Shown in pieces: positions 1 to 8,139 of a stretch of DNA of 64,000 nt (positions are counted from its first letter, which is position 1; every line of letters begins with the position of its first letter). A program made the translations under genes and the position numbers. The notes under the pieces were generated by a model. That model was given only the letters and a program-made list of their open reading frames with translations, had not been told where the DNA came from and searched no databases. Source of the DNA: an uncultured Alphaproteobacteria bacterium (GTDB lineage: Bacteria; Pseudomonadota; Alphaproteobacteria; RF32; CAG-239); contig CALXTN010000008.1 in assembly GCA_944391405.1 (NCBI GenBank), forward strand, positions 1-64,000. Direction: 5' to 3'.

Positions 1-200
1 GCTTAATGATATTTTACAAGATGCAAATTTATATGATGTTGATATATTAATCTTAACGCCTAGATGAATTCGTGAGCATAGCCAAACGACTAAATATTAA
101 AAAAGATGAAACAAAAAATTTTTCATTTATAAGAAATAAAGAAAACCAAACTAGATATTCTTATACAACCAAAGAATATGATAAAATATTTTTTCATTAA
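1..200 (+). pseudogene. 3' end of a frameshifted unknown gene
   Basis: The frame opening at base 2 reads about 21 sensible codons and then stops at 65-67. A different frame (codons from 60, stop 198-200) continues with plausible protein to an end of ...YDKIFFH. Together they look like one protein tail split by a single indel near base 60. The upstream part lies outside the window. The tail (basic, then a YTTKEYDKI-type ending) faintly recalls the C-terminus of sulfotransferase-like proteins, but this is a weak guess. A sequencing error could also explain the break. Confidence 0.35.
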
Positions 201-244
201 TAATGCAGTATATATTTTGAGCAAACAATTAATTATCGAACAGC

Positions 245-2092
245 TTATTTATGGCGTAATTTGCTAGCATTGAAAATGACAAATAAAGAACTAACGTTGT
301 GCAAAATAGCACCAGCTAAAGGGCCAATTAAACCAACAACAGAGATACTTACACACAATAAATTAAAGAATAAGGAAAATATAAGATTTTGTTTAATAGT
401 TCTCAAAGTGGCAATAGATAACTGCTTAAGTCTAGGCAATGCAGTTAAATTATTATCTATCAAAGCAATATCTGCTGCATCAACGGTAATATCATTTCCG
501 AGTTTACCCATAGCAATTCCGACATTAGCGACTTTAAGAGAAGGAGCGTCATTTATCCCATCACCGATCATACAAGTGTATGCCCCATCCTTTTGTAATG
601 ATTGAATAGCTAACACCTTATCAGTAGGTAATAAATTTGCATATACCTTGCTAATACCAACTTTACCACCTAAGTATTGCGCTGCTGCAAAATTATCGCC
701 TGACAGAATAACGATGTTTTTTGATAAAGGCTGAAGAGAATGAATAACATTTTTAGCATCTGGACGTACCGTATCTGATAGAGCAATATATCCAATCAAA
801 TCATTTTCTATTGCTGTAAGAATTAAGGTTTTCCCCTGATTTTGTGTTTGAGAAATTTGATAAAATTGCTCATCACTGATAGAAACGCGTTTGCTTTGAA
901 GAAAAGCAAGATTACCAGATATTAAGAATTTTCCTTTAATAATTCCAGACACACCTTTGCCTGGGATCATTTTAAAATCATCAATAGAAGAAAAAGTAAG
1001 ATTTGCTTCTAAAGCAGAAGTTATGACAGCTTTTGCCAGAGGATGCTCGGAATATTTTTCTAAGCTTGCCGTAAGGGACAAAATATCATTGCGAGAATAT
1101 CTGACATCAAATGATATAACATCAGTAACAGTTATATTTCCTTCTGTTAATGTGCCGGTTTTATCAAAAATAAAGGTATCAACTTTTCCCATCATTTCAA
1201 GTGCGGCTCCTGATTTTATTAAAATGCCGTTTTTAGAAGCTGATGTCATTGCTGAAATAACAGAAATTGGTGTAGCCAAAACCAAAGCACACGGGCAAAA
1301 CACAACTAAAATTGTAACAGCACGAATGATTTCTCCGGTAAAAAAATAAGTAGCTAAAGCAATTAATAGAGATGCAGGCACTAAAACAGAAGCAAGTTTA
1401 TCAATAAGTAATTCTGTAGGAGATTTATTCTTCTGAGCCTGCTCAATCAATGTAATCATTTTTTGCAAAAAAGTATCAGTAATTGCAGTAACGGTTATAT
1501 CAATAGAGCCAAAACAGTTTAATGTTCCAGCCATAACTGTATCATTAACAGTTTTATCAACAGGAATGGATTCTCCAGTTAAATTAGCCTGATTGATTGA
1601 TGTAGATCCAGAGATAATAATTCCATCAGTTGGAATAATTTCTCCTGGAAGAATGCGAAGAATATCGCCATTTTTAATTTGATGAATATCAACAATAAAA
1701 TCACCATCCTGTGTAATTTTTCGTCCCTGAGTTGGAGTAAGCTTCAATAAATTTTCTATTCCCTTTTTCGCTTTATCAACGGTAATATCTTCTAAAATTT
1801 CTCCAACTGCCATAATGAGAGCAACTTCACCCGCAGCAAAAATTTCACCAATAAATATAGAGGCAATCATCGCTGTTGTAATAAGCAAAGGAGATGTCAT
1901 TTTTCGCCGTACAAACAAGGCATTTAATGCTCGAAAAACAATAGGAATACCTGAAATAAAAATAGTTAACCAAACAGGATTAAAAAAAGGTTCCACATCT
2001 AAAATTAAACAAACAGGACTAAGCAATAAGCACAAAGCTGAAATGAGAGTCATTTTGATGCCGGCTAAAAATTCAATAAACTGCATAAACAT
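245..2092 (-). CDS. Heavy-metal translocating P1B-type ATPase
   Basis: This inner-membrane pump would export a transition-metal cation at the cost of ATP. The 615-aa protein shows the full P1B core: actuator TGE (E174), the metal-binding CPC motif in a membrane helix (C266-P-C268), phosphorylation site DKTGT (D310) and hinge GDGIND (D511). It has no N-terminal HMA or CxxC metal-binding domain and begins straight with membrane helices. The last helix carries HNVSS, which I cannot assign safely to Cu(I) or to Zn/Cd subtypes. The start at 2092 is chosen because AAAGGTG lies 5-6 nt upstream; a longer reading would run through the promoter. The CsoR-type gene just upstream and the operator in the promoter suggest metal-induced expression. 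Copper is the more likely substrate because the regulator has the Cys-His-Cys set, but this is inference. Confidence 0.9.
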   Translation of the reverse strand: MFMQFIEFLAGIKMTLISALCLLLSPVCLILDVEPFFNPVWLTIFISGIPIVFRALNALFVRRKMTSPLLITTAMIASIFIGEIFAAGEVALIMAVGEILEDITVDKAKKGIENLLKLTPTQGRKITQDGDFIVDIHQIKNGDILRILPGEIIPTDGIIISGSTSINQANLTGESIPVDKTVNDTVMAGTLNCFGSIDITVTAITDTFLQKMITLIEQAQKNKSPTELLIDKLASVLVPASLLIALATYFFTGEIIRAVTILVVFCPCALVLATPISVISAMTSASKNGILIKSGAALEMMGKVDTFIFDKTGTLTEGNITVTDVISFDVRYSRNDILSLTASLEKYSEHPLAKAVITSALEANLTFSSIDDFKMIPGKGVSGIIKGKFLISGNLAFLQSKRVSISDEQFYQISQTQNQGKTLILTAIENDLIGYIALSDTVRPDAKNVIHSLQPLSKNIVILSGDNFAAAQYLGGKVGISKVYANLLPTDKVLAIQSLQKDGAYTCMIGDGINDAPSLKVANVGIAMGKLGNDITVDAADIALIDNNLTALPRLKQLSIATLRTIKQNLIFSLFFNLLCVSISVVGLIGPLAGAILHNVSSLFVIFNASKLRHK

Positions 2093-2122
2093 GATAACAC
2101 CTTTCTGAAATACTATATGTAT

Positions 2123-2151
2123 ACTATATACCCTATATGGTATATTGTCAA
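2123..2151 (-). promoter_or_regulatory. Sigma-70 promoter with embedded repressor operator for the metal ATPase
   Basis: On the minus strand a -35 TTGACA (2151-2146), a 17-nt spacer and a -10 TATAGT (2128-2123) form a near-perfect promoter. A perfect 7-bp inverted repeat, ATATACC-N6-GGTATAT (2126-2145), fills the spacer and touches the -10. Its position predicts that a bound repressor blocks RNA polymerase. The CsoR/FrmR-type protein encoded immediately upstream is the obvious candidate. Confidence 0.8.
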
Positions 2152-2196
2152 GAAAAATGTTTATCCCCAAAATGTATGAAAGAAAATGAAGAAATA

Positions 2197-2469
2197 TTAG
2201 ATATTTGAAAAACGCTCAATAGCTTTAGCAAATTTTTTAATAGTATCTTCCGCATCACCATTTTGAATACCATCACGCACGCAACAACGCATATGACTTT
2301 CAAGAACAATTTGTCCAGCTTTATGAAGAGCCGATTTTGCAGCATTAATTTGAATAAGGATATCTTCGCAAGGCGTACCATCGTCAATCATACGACTAAT
2401 GGCATTAATTTGCCCAATAACGCGATTAAGTCTATTGTGAAGAGCCTTAGAATCAATACACCTATTCAT
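2197..2469 (-). CDS. csoR: CsoR/FrmR-family metal-sensing transcriptional repressor
   Basis: This 90-aa all-helical repressor releases DNA when it binds its effector. C34, H59 and C63 have the same spacing as the Cu(I) ligands C36-H61-C65 of CsoR. The N-terminal region (HNRLNRVIGQINAI) is the typical helix 1 of the family. The residue matching the CsoR second-shell Glu (about position 79) is Lys, so copper sensing is likely but not certain; Ni or formaldehyde sensors share the fold. AAGGA precedes the ATG by 7 nt. A possible promoter upstream is TTGCAA-17-CATACT. The gene lies directly upstream of the ATPase, which has its own operator-containing promoter. Confidence 0.88.
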   Translation of the reverse strand: MNRCIDSKALHNRLNRVIGQINAISRMIDDGTPCEDILIQINAAKSALHKAGQIVLESHMRCCVRDGIQNGDAEDTIKKFAKAIERFSNI

Positions 2470-2492
2470 TAAATTTTCCTTTTAAAATATCA

Positions 2493-2511
2493 ACAGCTAT
2501 CATCAAGCTGT
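2493..2511 (-). terminator. Weak hairpin after the acetyltransferase gene
   Basis: A 6-bp stem ACAGCT/AGCTGT with a 7-nt loop lies between the acetyltransferase stop and csoR. On the minus strand it is followed by an A/T-rich run without a real T tract. It could be a weak terminator, or a csoR leader element. Confidence 0.3.
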
Positions 2512-2553
2512 AGTATGAAACAAAAAAGTCTACTTTGCAAGATGAATAAATTA

Positions 2554-3180
2554 TTAAGTTGACATATGCTTTTTAAGTTCATGCAAATTATTGTTGCAAA
2601 GATAAGGAATAAGAGTGTCAATTTCACTTTCTGAACGATTATAGATTTGCAATTGCAATAATTCTTCAATAGTACTCTCATCAAATCTATTCTTTATAAA
2701 AACAGTGGGATTACCTCCAACAATACTATAAGGAGCCACATCTTTTGTAACCACGGAATTTGCAGCAATAACAGCGCCTTCACCAATCTGAACACCGGGC
2801 ATAATGATAGCACGCATACCAATCCAAACGCCATCGTGGATAATCGTATCGCCTTTACTTATATATGCATCTTTAATTTTCTCCATAAAAGGATAGCATG
2901 AGAACCAATCCATACGATGAGTATTATTTCCTCCCATTAAAATAATTGCTTCTGCACCGATGCAAACATAATTTCCAATGTAGAGTTTATCATAATTCCA
3001 TAGGGGCTGAAAATGTGAAAGAGAGTATTCATCGCCATATAAATAACGCACAACATAGTCTTCAAAATTAGGCGTATATGCATTACTATAATAGCTTTTA
3101 TTCCCTTTAATAATGATATTAGGATTTTTAACGGTTTCATGCAAATATTCAACTTTAGACCAATGTTTTGCTGTATCCAT
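2554..3180 (-). CDS. CatB/Vat-type xenobiotic O-acetyltransferase
   Basis: A 208-aa left-handed beta-helix (hexapeptide) acetyltransferase of the xenobiotic acetyltransferase group, which inactivates chloramphenicol or streptogramin A with acetyl-CoA. The family signature is clear: NTHRMDW with the presumed catalytic H88, then hexapeptide turns (VWIGMRAIIMPGVQIGEGAVI) and the VVGGNP ending of the coil. Length matches CatB (about 210 aa). AGGAG lies 5 nt before the ATG at 3180, two bases after the ABC gene stop, so it is translated from the same mRNA as the two exporters. The drug cannot be told from sequence; the enzyme could also act on an endogenous acceptor. Confidence 0.85.
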   Translation of the reverse strand: MDTAKHWSKVEYLHETVKNPNIIIKGNKSYYSNAYTPNFEDYVVRYLYGDEYSLSHFQPLWNYDKLYIGNYVCIGAEAIILMGGNNTHRMDWFSCYPFMEKIKDAYISKGDTIIHDGVWIGMRAIIMPGVQIGEGAVIAANSVVTKDVAPYSIVGGNPTVFIKNRFDESTIEELLQLQIYNRSESEIDTLIPYLCNNNLHELKKHMST

Positions 3181-3182
3181 AG

Positions 3183-4949
3183 TCACTCCTGTTGTAAATT
3201 CCATAGTTTTGCAAATTTTCCTTGTTTATCAAGAAGAGAAGCCGGAGTTCCTTCCTCAATAATCTTTCCTTTATCAAGTACAATAATTCTATCCATTTCT
3301 TTAAGCGTAGATAAACGATGCGCAATAGCAATAACGGTTTTATTGCACATTAATTCATTGATAGCTTCAATAACTTCATTTTCAGTTTCATTATCAAGAG
3401 CAGAAGTAGCTTCATCTAAAATAAGGATAGGAGATTTTTTAAGCAAAGCTCTTGCAATGGCAATACGTTGTCTTTGCCCACCGGAAAGTTTTACACCTCG
3501 TTCACCTGTAATAGTCAAATACCCATGAGGGGTTTGTTTGATGAAGTCATCAGCGAGTGCTTTTCGTGCGGCATAATAGATTTGCCGGTCAGAGGCATCA
3601 GGGGAACCAAATGCGATATTTTTTTTGATAGTACGGTGGAATAGCAGACTATCTTGCGCAATAATAGACAGAGCTTGTTTTAAGCTGTGGGTGGAAACTT
3701 GGGAGATGTCTTGTCCGTCAATTAAAATTGCACCTTTTTGTAAATCATAACTTCGTTGCAGAAGATTAATAAGCGTACTTTTGCCACTGCCTGATTTTCC
3801 GACAACGCCAATTTTTTCACCGGGCTGAATAGTCAAATTAAATCCATTGAAAACTTTTTTATGCGGTGTATAGCCAAAAACAAGATTTTTAAATTCAATT
3901 TTTCCTTTTTTAACCACAAGAGCAGGTGCTTGAGGAACATCAACAATGTCATGTGGTATCTGTAAAAATGTCAGCGCATCAGCAAGTTTCCCTAGAGATG
4001 TTCTGATATTGGTTATTTCCCAGAAAAAGCGCGAAAAATAAGTTAAAATGTCATCTAATAACAAGAGTACTAAAACAACTCCGGCAACATCAATTTTATT
4101 AAGTTGCCATAAATAAATAGCCATAAAAATTCCACAAATACGAAAAGTCATCAATAAAATTTCTTGGATGGCGTAAAGAGAAGATTCGGATTTTACCGCT
4201 TGAATATTGATACTATTGGCACGATTAATATCCTTTTGCAATTTATCGATTTCTCTGCGTTCTTGCCCAAATAATTTGATTAAAAGAATATTGGTAAGAG
4301 AGTCTATAACTTCTCCGCTGAATTGAGCATTTGCAGCGGCTCCTTGTTTATTAAGGGCAGTCGTTTTTTTAGATATGGCGATAGAAACGAGTATAGAACA
4401 AACCCCAAAGATAATAATAGGGATTAAAAACCATATACTAACCCTGCCGATATAAAACAAAGTAATAAGAATTAACCAAGTGCAAGAATTAAGTCTGGTG
4501 AAAGAAAAAAGTTGTCCCCAAGTTGCATGACTTAAAGAAATAATTCGTTGTGCAAGTTGTCCGGATTTTTGTTCTTTAAGATAAGCGGCAGAGTGCCCGG
4601 CAGCGTATGTAATCCCATACTCACGCACTCGCCAAGAAATAGTATTGCGAACATTTTCGTTAATATAATCTCTAACAAAACGGATAAGATTCGTTCCAAG
4701 AAACAAAGCTAAAATACCGCCAAGATAAAATAATGCTTTATTCCAAGAAAAATCGGCAACAGTAATAGAAGAAAAATAGCCAATCATAGCTGAAAAAACA
4801 ACCGCAACTGAAACTTTAAAAAGGCTGTTACAAAAAGCATATACAATTTCAAAAATAAAAAAGTGATAATAACCTTTACAAGCTGCAAAAATAAATTTAA
4901 GCGGTGTTTTGGGAGCGGAGGTTAAGGGTTTGTATTGGACATTAAACAT
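3183..4949 (-). CDS. ABC exporter half-transporter (permease-ATPase fusion), second of a pair
   Basis: A 588-aa protein with six predicted membrane helices (about residues 25-320) followed by a complete nucleotide-binding domain: Walker A GKSGSGKST (K390), signature LSGGQ, Walker B ILILDEATSALD and an H-loop in IAHRLS. It is a lipid, drug or peptide exporter of the MsbA/MDR type. AGGAGGT precedes the ATG by 4 nt and the start overlaps the previous ABC gene by 8 nt. The two half-transporters are therefore translationally coupled and probably form a heterodimer. The acetyltransferase that follows makes drug resistance the likeliest role. Confidence 0.9.
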   Translation of the reverse strand: MFNVQYKPLTSAPKTPLKFIFAACKGYYHFFIFEIVYAFCNSLFKVSVAVVFSAMIGYFSSITVADFSWNKALFYLGGILALFLGTNLIRFVRDYINENVRNTISWRVREYGITYAAGHSAAYLKEQKSGQLAQRIISLSHATWGQLFSFTRLNSCTWLILITLFYIGRVSIWFLIPIIIFGVCSILVSIAISKKTTALNKQGAAANAQFSGEVIDSLTNILLIKLFGQERREIDKLQKDINRANSINIQAVKSESSLYAIQEILLMTFRICGIFMAIYLWQLNKIDVAGVVLVLLLLDDILTYFSRFFWEITNIRTSLGKLADALTFLQIPHDIVDVPQAPALVVKKGKIEFKNLVFGYTPHKKVFNGFNLTIQPGEKIGVVGKSGSGKSTLINLLQRSYDLQKGAILIDGQDISQVSTHSLKQALSIIAQDSLLFHRTIKKNIAFGSPDASDRQIYYAARKALADDFIKQTPHGYLTITGERGVKLSGGQRQRIAIARALLKKSPILILDEATSALDNETENEVIEAINELMCNKTVIAIAHRLSTLKEMDRIIVLDKGKIIEEGTPASLLDKQGKFAKLWNLQQE

Positions 4950-6699
4950 TTTTACCTCCTTTCTTTTGCTGAGCTACATAAAGTTTGGCAAATCGCCCAC
5001 CTTGTTTCAATAAGTCGTTGAAAGTTCCTTCTTCAACAATTTTTCCTTTGTTTAAGACAATAATTCTATCCATATTTTTAAGCGTGGATAAACGGTGAGC
5101 AATAGCAATAACCGTTTGCTTTTGAATAAGGTTATCAATAGCTTTTTGAATAATTTGTTCAGATTCGCTGTCTAACGCAGAGGTCGCTTCATCTAAAATT
5201 AAGATTGGCGCATTTTTAAGAATAGCTCTCGCAATGGCAATACGCTGACGTTCACCGCCGGAAAGTAAGCACCCTCTGTCACCGGCGAAAAAGTTATAGC
5301 CATCATCTTTATCGGAAATAAAATCATGTGCATAGGCTTTTACGGCGGCAGCTTTTACCTTTTTATCAGATTTCGTATCTGTGCCAAAGGCAATATTGTC
5401 GGCGATACTGCGATTAAACATAACGGTATCTTGCGGAATTAAGCTGATATTATCATGCAAACTTTCTTGTGTAACATGAGTAATATTCTGCCCGTCAATT
5501 AAAATATCTCCGCTTTCAAGTTCGTATGAGCGTTGCAAAAGATGAACAAGTGTACTTTTTCCACTGCCGGAAGCGCCGACAATACCAATTTTTTCGCTAG
5601 ATTTAATATGCAAATTGAAATTCTTAAAGACATGCTTTTTCGCATTTTTATATTTGAAACAAACATTTTGAAAATCAATTGCGCCGCCTTTAACCTTAAG
5701 AGATTTTGCATGAACCGCATCGACAATACCATGAGGGATACTAAAAGGTTCCAAACCTTGCTCTATGGTAGCAATATCTTGGCGAATACGCTGTAACCCA
5801 TCTTGTAGTTCGCTCAAACCGTTAAGCCCATAAATAAGCGTCATTAAAATAAAAACAATATCTGCTGTCGTAATGGTTCCTTTACTCCACAGATAAACTG
5901 AAAGGAGCAATAGAGAAAAAGACATTAAACTGGTGATGGCACCGGTAAGATTATACTGTCCCCACCAAATAAACATGTTTTTCTTGTTTAAGGAAAACTC
6001 TTGAGCCAACAATGGATGAAGGCGTTTTTTTTCTTCTTCAATATTGTCAAATTGTTTAACAACAAGAAGATTATTAATAACATCCAAAATTCTTCCATCC
6101 ACAATGGCCGACATTTTAGCGCTGGCTTTAGAAATACGGGACAAACGTTTCGCGGAGCGCCGTCTAGGAAAAACAACCACGATGCAACAAATCAAATACC
6201 CCAATCCGATAAGCGGAGAAATACATAAGAGCATGATAATTTTGACCATAAGATCAAAAAATAATCGTAAATCCCAATTGATACGATTAAGCATAGCTGG
6301 AAGTTGTTTAACTTGTTCTTTCTGGCGGATAAGCATACCGCTCTGTTTTGTCGTGATATATTCGTAACTATGTCCGAGCAGATAGGAAAACAAATCTTTT
6401 TCCATACGCGTTTGGCAAGGAATAATAAATTTTGCGTCGTAATAATATCGTTGATACTGAGAAACAATAATCCCCAACGTTCCGAAAATCGTTAAAAGCC
6501 AAACATATTTCAACGCTACATTATAACTCTGAGCATCATTTATTTTAATAGCACCGGTAATTTCCGCAAAAAAGCGAATACTTAAGTTAGTCAAACCGGC
6601 ACTGAGGAGAAGCAAAATAAAAACACTACAAATTTGCCATTTAAAAATTTTAGCATAAATAAAGGAAAACGGCATAAATTTTTTAGGAAATGGTTGCAT
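4942..6699 (-). CDS. ABC exporter half-transporter (permease-ATPase fusion), first of a pair
   Basis: A 585-aa type I ABC half-exporter: membrane domain to about residue 310, then Walker A GASGSGKST (K381), signature LSGGE, Walker B ILILDEATSALD and IAHRLS. All catalytic motifs are intact in both partners, so neither ATP site looks degenerate. The start is uncertain. ATG 6699 is used here; a GTG four codons earlier (6711) is the alternative, and no strong ribosome site decides between them. It is the first gene of the three-gene operon with the second half-transporter and the acetyltransferase. Confidence 0.88.
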   Translation of the reverse strand: MQPFPKKFMPFSFIYAKIFKWQICSVFILLLLSAGLTNLSIRFFAEITGAIKINDAQSYNVALKYVWLLTIFGTLGIIVSQYQRYYYDAKFIIPCQTRMEKDLFSYLLGHSYEYITTKQSGMLIRQKEQVKQLPAMLNRINWDLRLFFDLMVKIIMLLCISPLIGLGYLICCIVVVFPRRRSAKRLSRISKASAKMSAIVDGRILDVINNLLVVKQFDNIEEEKKRLHPLLAQEFSLNKKNMFIWWGQYNLTGAITSLMSFSLLLLSVYLWSKGTITTADIVFILMTLIYGLNGLSELQDGLQRIRQDIATIEQGLEPFSIPHGIVDAVHAKSLKVKGGAIDFQNVCFKYKNAKKHVFKNFNLHIKSSEKIGIVGASGSGKSTLVHLLQRSYELESGDILIDGQNITHVTQESLHDNISLIPQDTVMFNRSIADNIAFGTDTKSDKKVKAAAVKAYAHDFISDKDDGYNFFAGDRGCLLSGGERQRIAIARAILKNAPILILDEATSALDSESEQIIQKAIDNLIQKQTVIAIAHRLSTLKNMDRIIVLNKGKIVEEGTFNDLLKQGGRFAKLYVAQQKKGGKNV

Positions 6700-6768
6700 G
6701 ATAAATCTCACAATAAAAATACGCCTATAATATAAAGATAAAGGGTTTATTTTTCGTAAAAATACAAA

Positions 6769-6797
6769 TTGACAAAATTAAAGAAAAAAGCTATAGA
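6769..6797 (+). promoter_or_regulatory. Sigma-70 promoter of the 77-aa gene
   Basis: TTGACA (6769-6774), 17 nt, TATAGA (6792-6797) reads rightwards. The expected transcription start near 6804 leaves a leader of about 38 nt before the ATG at 6843. Confidence 0.75.
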
Positions 6798-6842
6798 ACA
6801 ACAAGATACTTTATTATTGTTTCACACTAAATTTTAAGAATT

Positions 6843-7076
6843 ATGAAAACAGGTGTTGTATTATCCGTAACTCAAGAAGTAGGGAATGGAGTGATTGTAG
6901 AAATTGCAAGCCAAGGAAGTATACAAAAGTATTATGCTTGCACGCAAGATGGTTCAACGGCATTATCTTACCTTTATGTACAAGAAAAAGGTAAAACACT
7001 CGAAAATGAAGTAGTTATATTTGAAAACCGCGGAGATGATTTGGTGGCAATCAAGCTGCTTGAGGAAGATGATTAA
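6843..7076 (+). CDS. Small acidic protein of unknown function
   Basis: A 77-aa soluble protein without signal peptide or membrane segment, which I do not recognise. It is predicted to be mostly beta (alternating hydrophobics such as GVVLSVTQEVGNGVIVEIAS) and ends in an acidic LEEDD tail. This recalls a small OB-like or SH3-like barrel, but that is only an impression. It has its own strong promoter and its own terminator, so it is a single-gene unit. No clear Shine-Dalgarno precedes the ATG, unlike most genes in the window. Confidence 0.65.
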   Translation: MKTGVVLSVTQEVGNGVIVEIASQGSIQKYYACTQDGSTALSYLYVQEKGKTLENEVVIFENRGDDLVAIKLLEEDD

Positions 7077-7088
7077 GACACAAAAAAT

Positions 7089-7119
7089 AAGCCTCTTTTA
7101 CAATAAGTAAAAGGGGCTT
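7089..7119 (+). terminator. Hairpin terminator after the 77-aa gene
   Basis: A 13-bp stem with one G-T mismatch (AAGCCTCTTTTAC pairing GTAAAAGGGGCTT) and a 5-nt loop starts 12 nt after the stop. The T tract that follows is poor, so termination may be incomplete. Confidence 0.6.
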
Positions 7120-7127
7120 AATATGTC

Positions 7128-7156
7128 TTGACAAATATTGGAGATATTTTTATAAA
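7128..7156 (+). promoter_or_regulatory. Consensus-like promoter of the 280-aa gene
   Basis: TTGACA (7128-7133), 17 nt, TATAAA (7151-7156). The spacer holds a small inverted repeat, AAATAT-TGGAG-ATATTT (7133-7149), that could be an operator. The predicted leader is about 42 nt. Confidence 0.75.
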
Positions 7157-7204
7157 ACCAATACAAAGAACTATCATTATAACCCATTATTAAATTTTAT
7201 TTTT

Positions 7205-8047
7205 ATGAAACTACCAAAAACAGTTGCATTAAATTTGCTAGATAGCAAGATGCGTCATTTTTTTGCGAAAGAAAGTAACAAGTGGAATGAAAAAGGGCCT
7301 TGGAGATTTCCATCAGTCTGCTATACGTTAGAGCATAAATTAGCGTTTCTGGAGCGAGAGCATTATTTGACCGGACATTACTCTTTAAGAGGTATTTTTC
7401 ACGATTGGGAAAAGCCTTTTTTGTATTTAATACCGTGGATAAAGGAAGAAAAGAAAATACAAGAAATACATCGTAAATTTAGCCCTCATCATGTCGAATG
7501 TGCTCAAACTTCAAAAGCCGAGCATTTGATAGAGATGTATATAGATTGGGATTGTGCGGCAATAACAAAGCCGGATAAACCATTAAATGCATTTGAAACA
7601 CTATTGCATTGGTATCCTGAATATATAAATACCATGCTTCCAGTTTGTTTGGCGATGAATATAACGTCAGTCAAACCAGAAATTTATATTCATCCAAGGC
7701 ATGAGTTAAATAAAAATCATGAGTACAATGAATATATGTATAAACATGTGCAGCAAGTATTGGATGCAATAATTAGTCGTTTACCATCAAATAAAAATCA
7801 ACTTAAGTTAATGTTTAATCAAGTGCATGGAAAGAATATAATTTACTGCCATCCGACAGAGATTTTCCTTTTAGTCTTACAGAAACAACAACAAAATTTA
7901 GGATTTGAAGTCAATCTGCAAGATATTAGAAAAAAGCTGGAAGAAGTTACCGCAAAGTTCCGAGTAAAAAAATGTTTTACGCAGTGCGCACAGACACAGC
8001 CGATACATGATTATAAAAAAATTCAGAAAAGTGCATTTGCCGTATAG
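7205..8047 (+). CDS. Putative DUF5662-like, HD-type metal-binding protein
   Basis: A 280-aa cytoplasmic protein. The N-terminal half has the histidine/aspartate pattern of a metal-dependent hydrolase-like helical fold: LEHK near residue 43, GIFHDWEKP near 64-72, FSPHH near 92 and a later DWD. It resembles the DUF5662 group (HD-superfamily-like), usually in phages and accessory regions; I assign this from memory of the pattern, with moderate confidence. The C-terminal half is lysine-rich with no motif I recognise. It stands alone between its own promoter and a strong terminator, and has no clear Shine-Dalgarno. Enzymatic activity is not shown. Confidence 0.6.
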   Translation: MKLPKTVALNLLDSKMRHFFAKESNKWNEKGPWRFPSVCYTLEHKLAFLEREHYLTGHYSLRGIFHDWEKPFLYLIPWIKEEKKIQEIHRKFSPHHVECAQTSKAEHLIEMYIDWDCAAITKPDKPLNAFETLLHWYPEYINTMLPVCLAMNITSVKPEIYIHPRHELNKNHEYNEYMYKHVQQVLDAIISRLPSNKNQLKLMFNQVHGKNIIYCHPTEIFLLVLQKQQQNLGFEVNLQDIRKKLEEVTAKFRVKKCFTQCAQTQPIHDYKKIQKSAFAV

Positions 8048-8066
8048 CAAAATTGAAAATCTAAGA

Positions 8067-8098
8067 AAACACGCTTTTGTAATAAAGCGTGTTTTTTT
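8067..8098 (+). terminator. Intrinsic terminator after the 280-aa gene
   Basis: A perfect 11-bp stem (AAACACGCTTT pairing AAAGCGTGTTT) with a 6-nt loop is followed by a T run. It lies between convergent genes and could serve both. Confidence 0.85.
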
Positions 8099-8139
8099 GT
8101 GGTAAAATTTAAAATACACATACTTAACATACTAAAAAA

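Noticed and set aside
3139-3528. 129-codon plus-strand frame
   Set aside because: It is antisense to the conserved ATPase domain of the ABC exporter and has no ribosome site or family resemblance.
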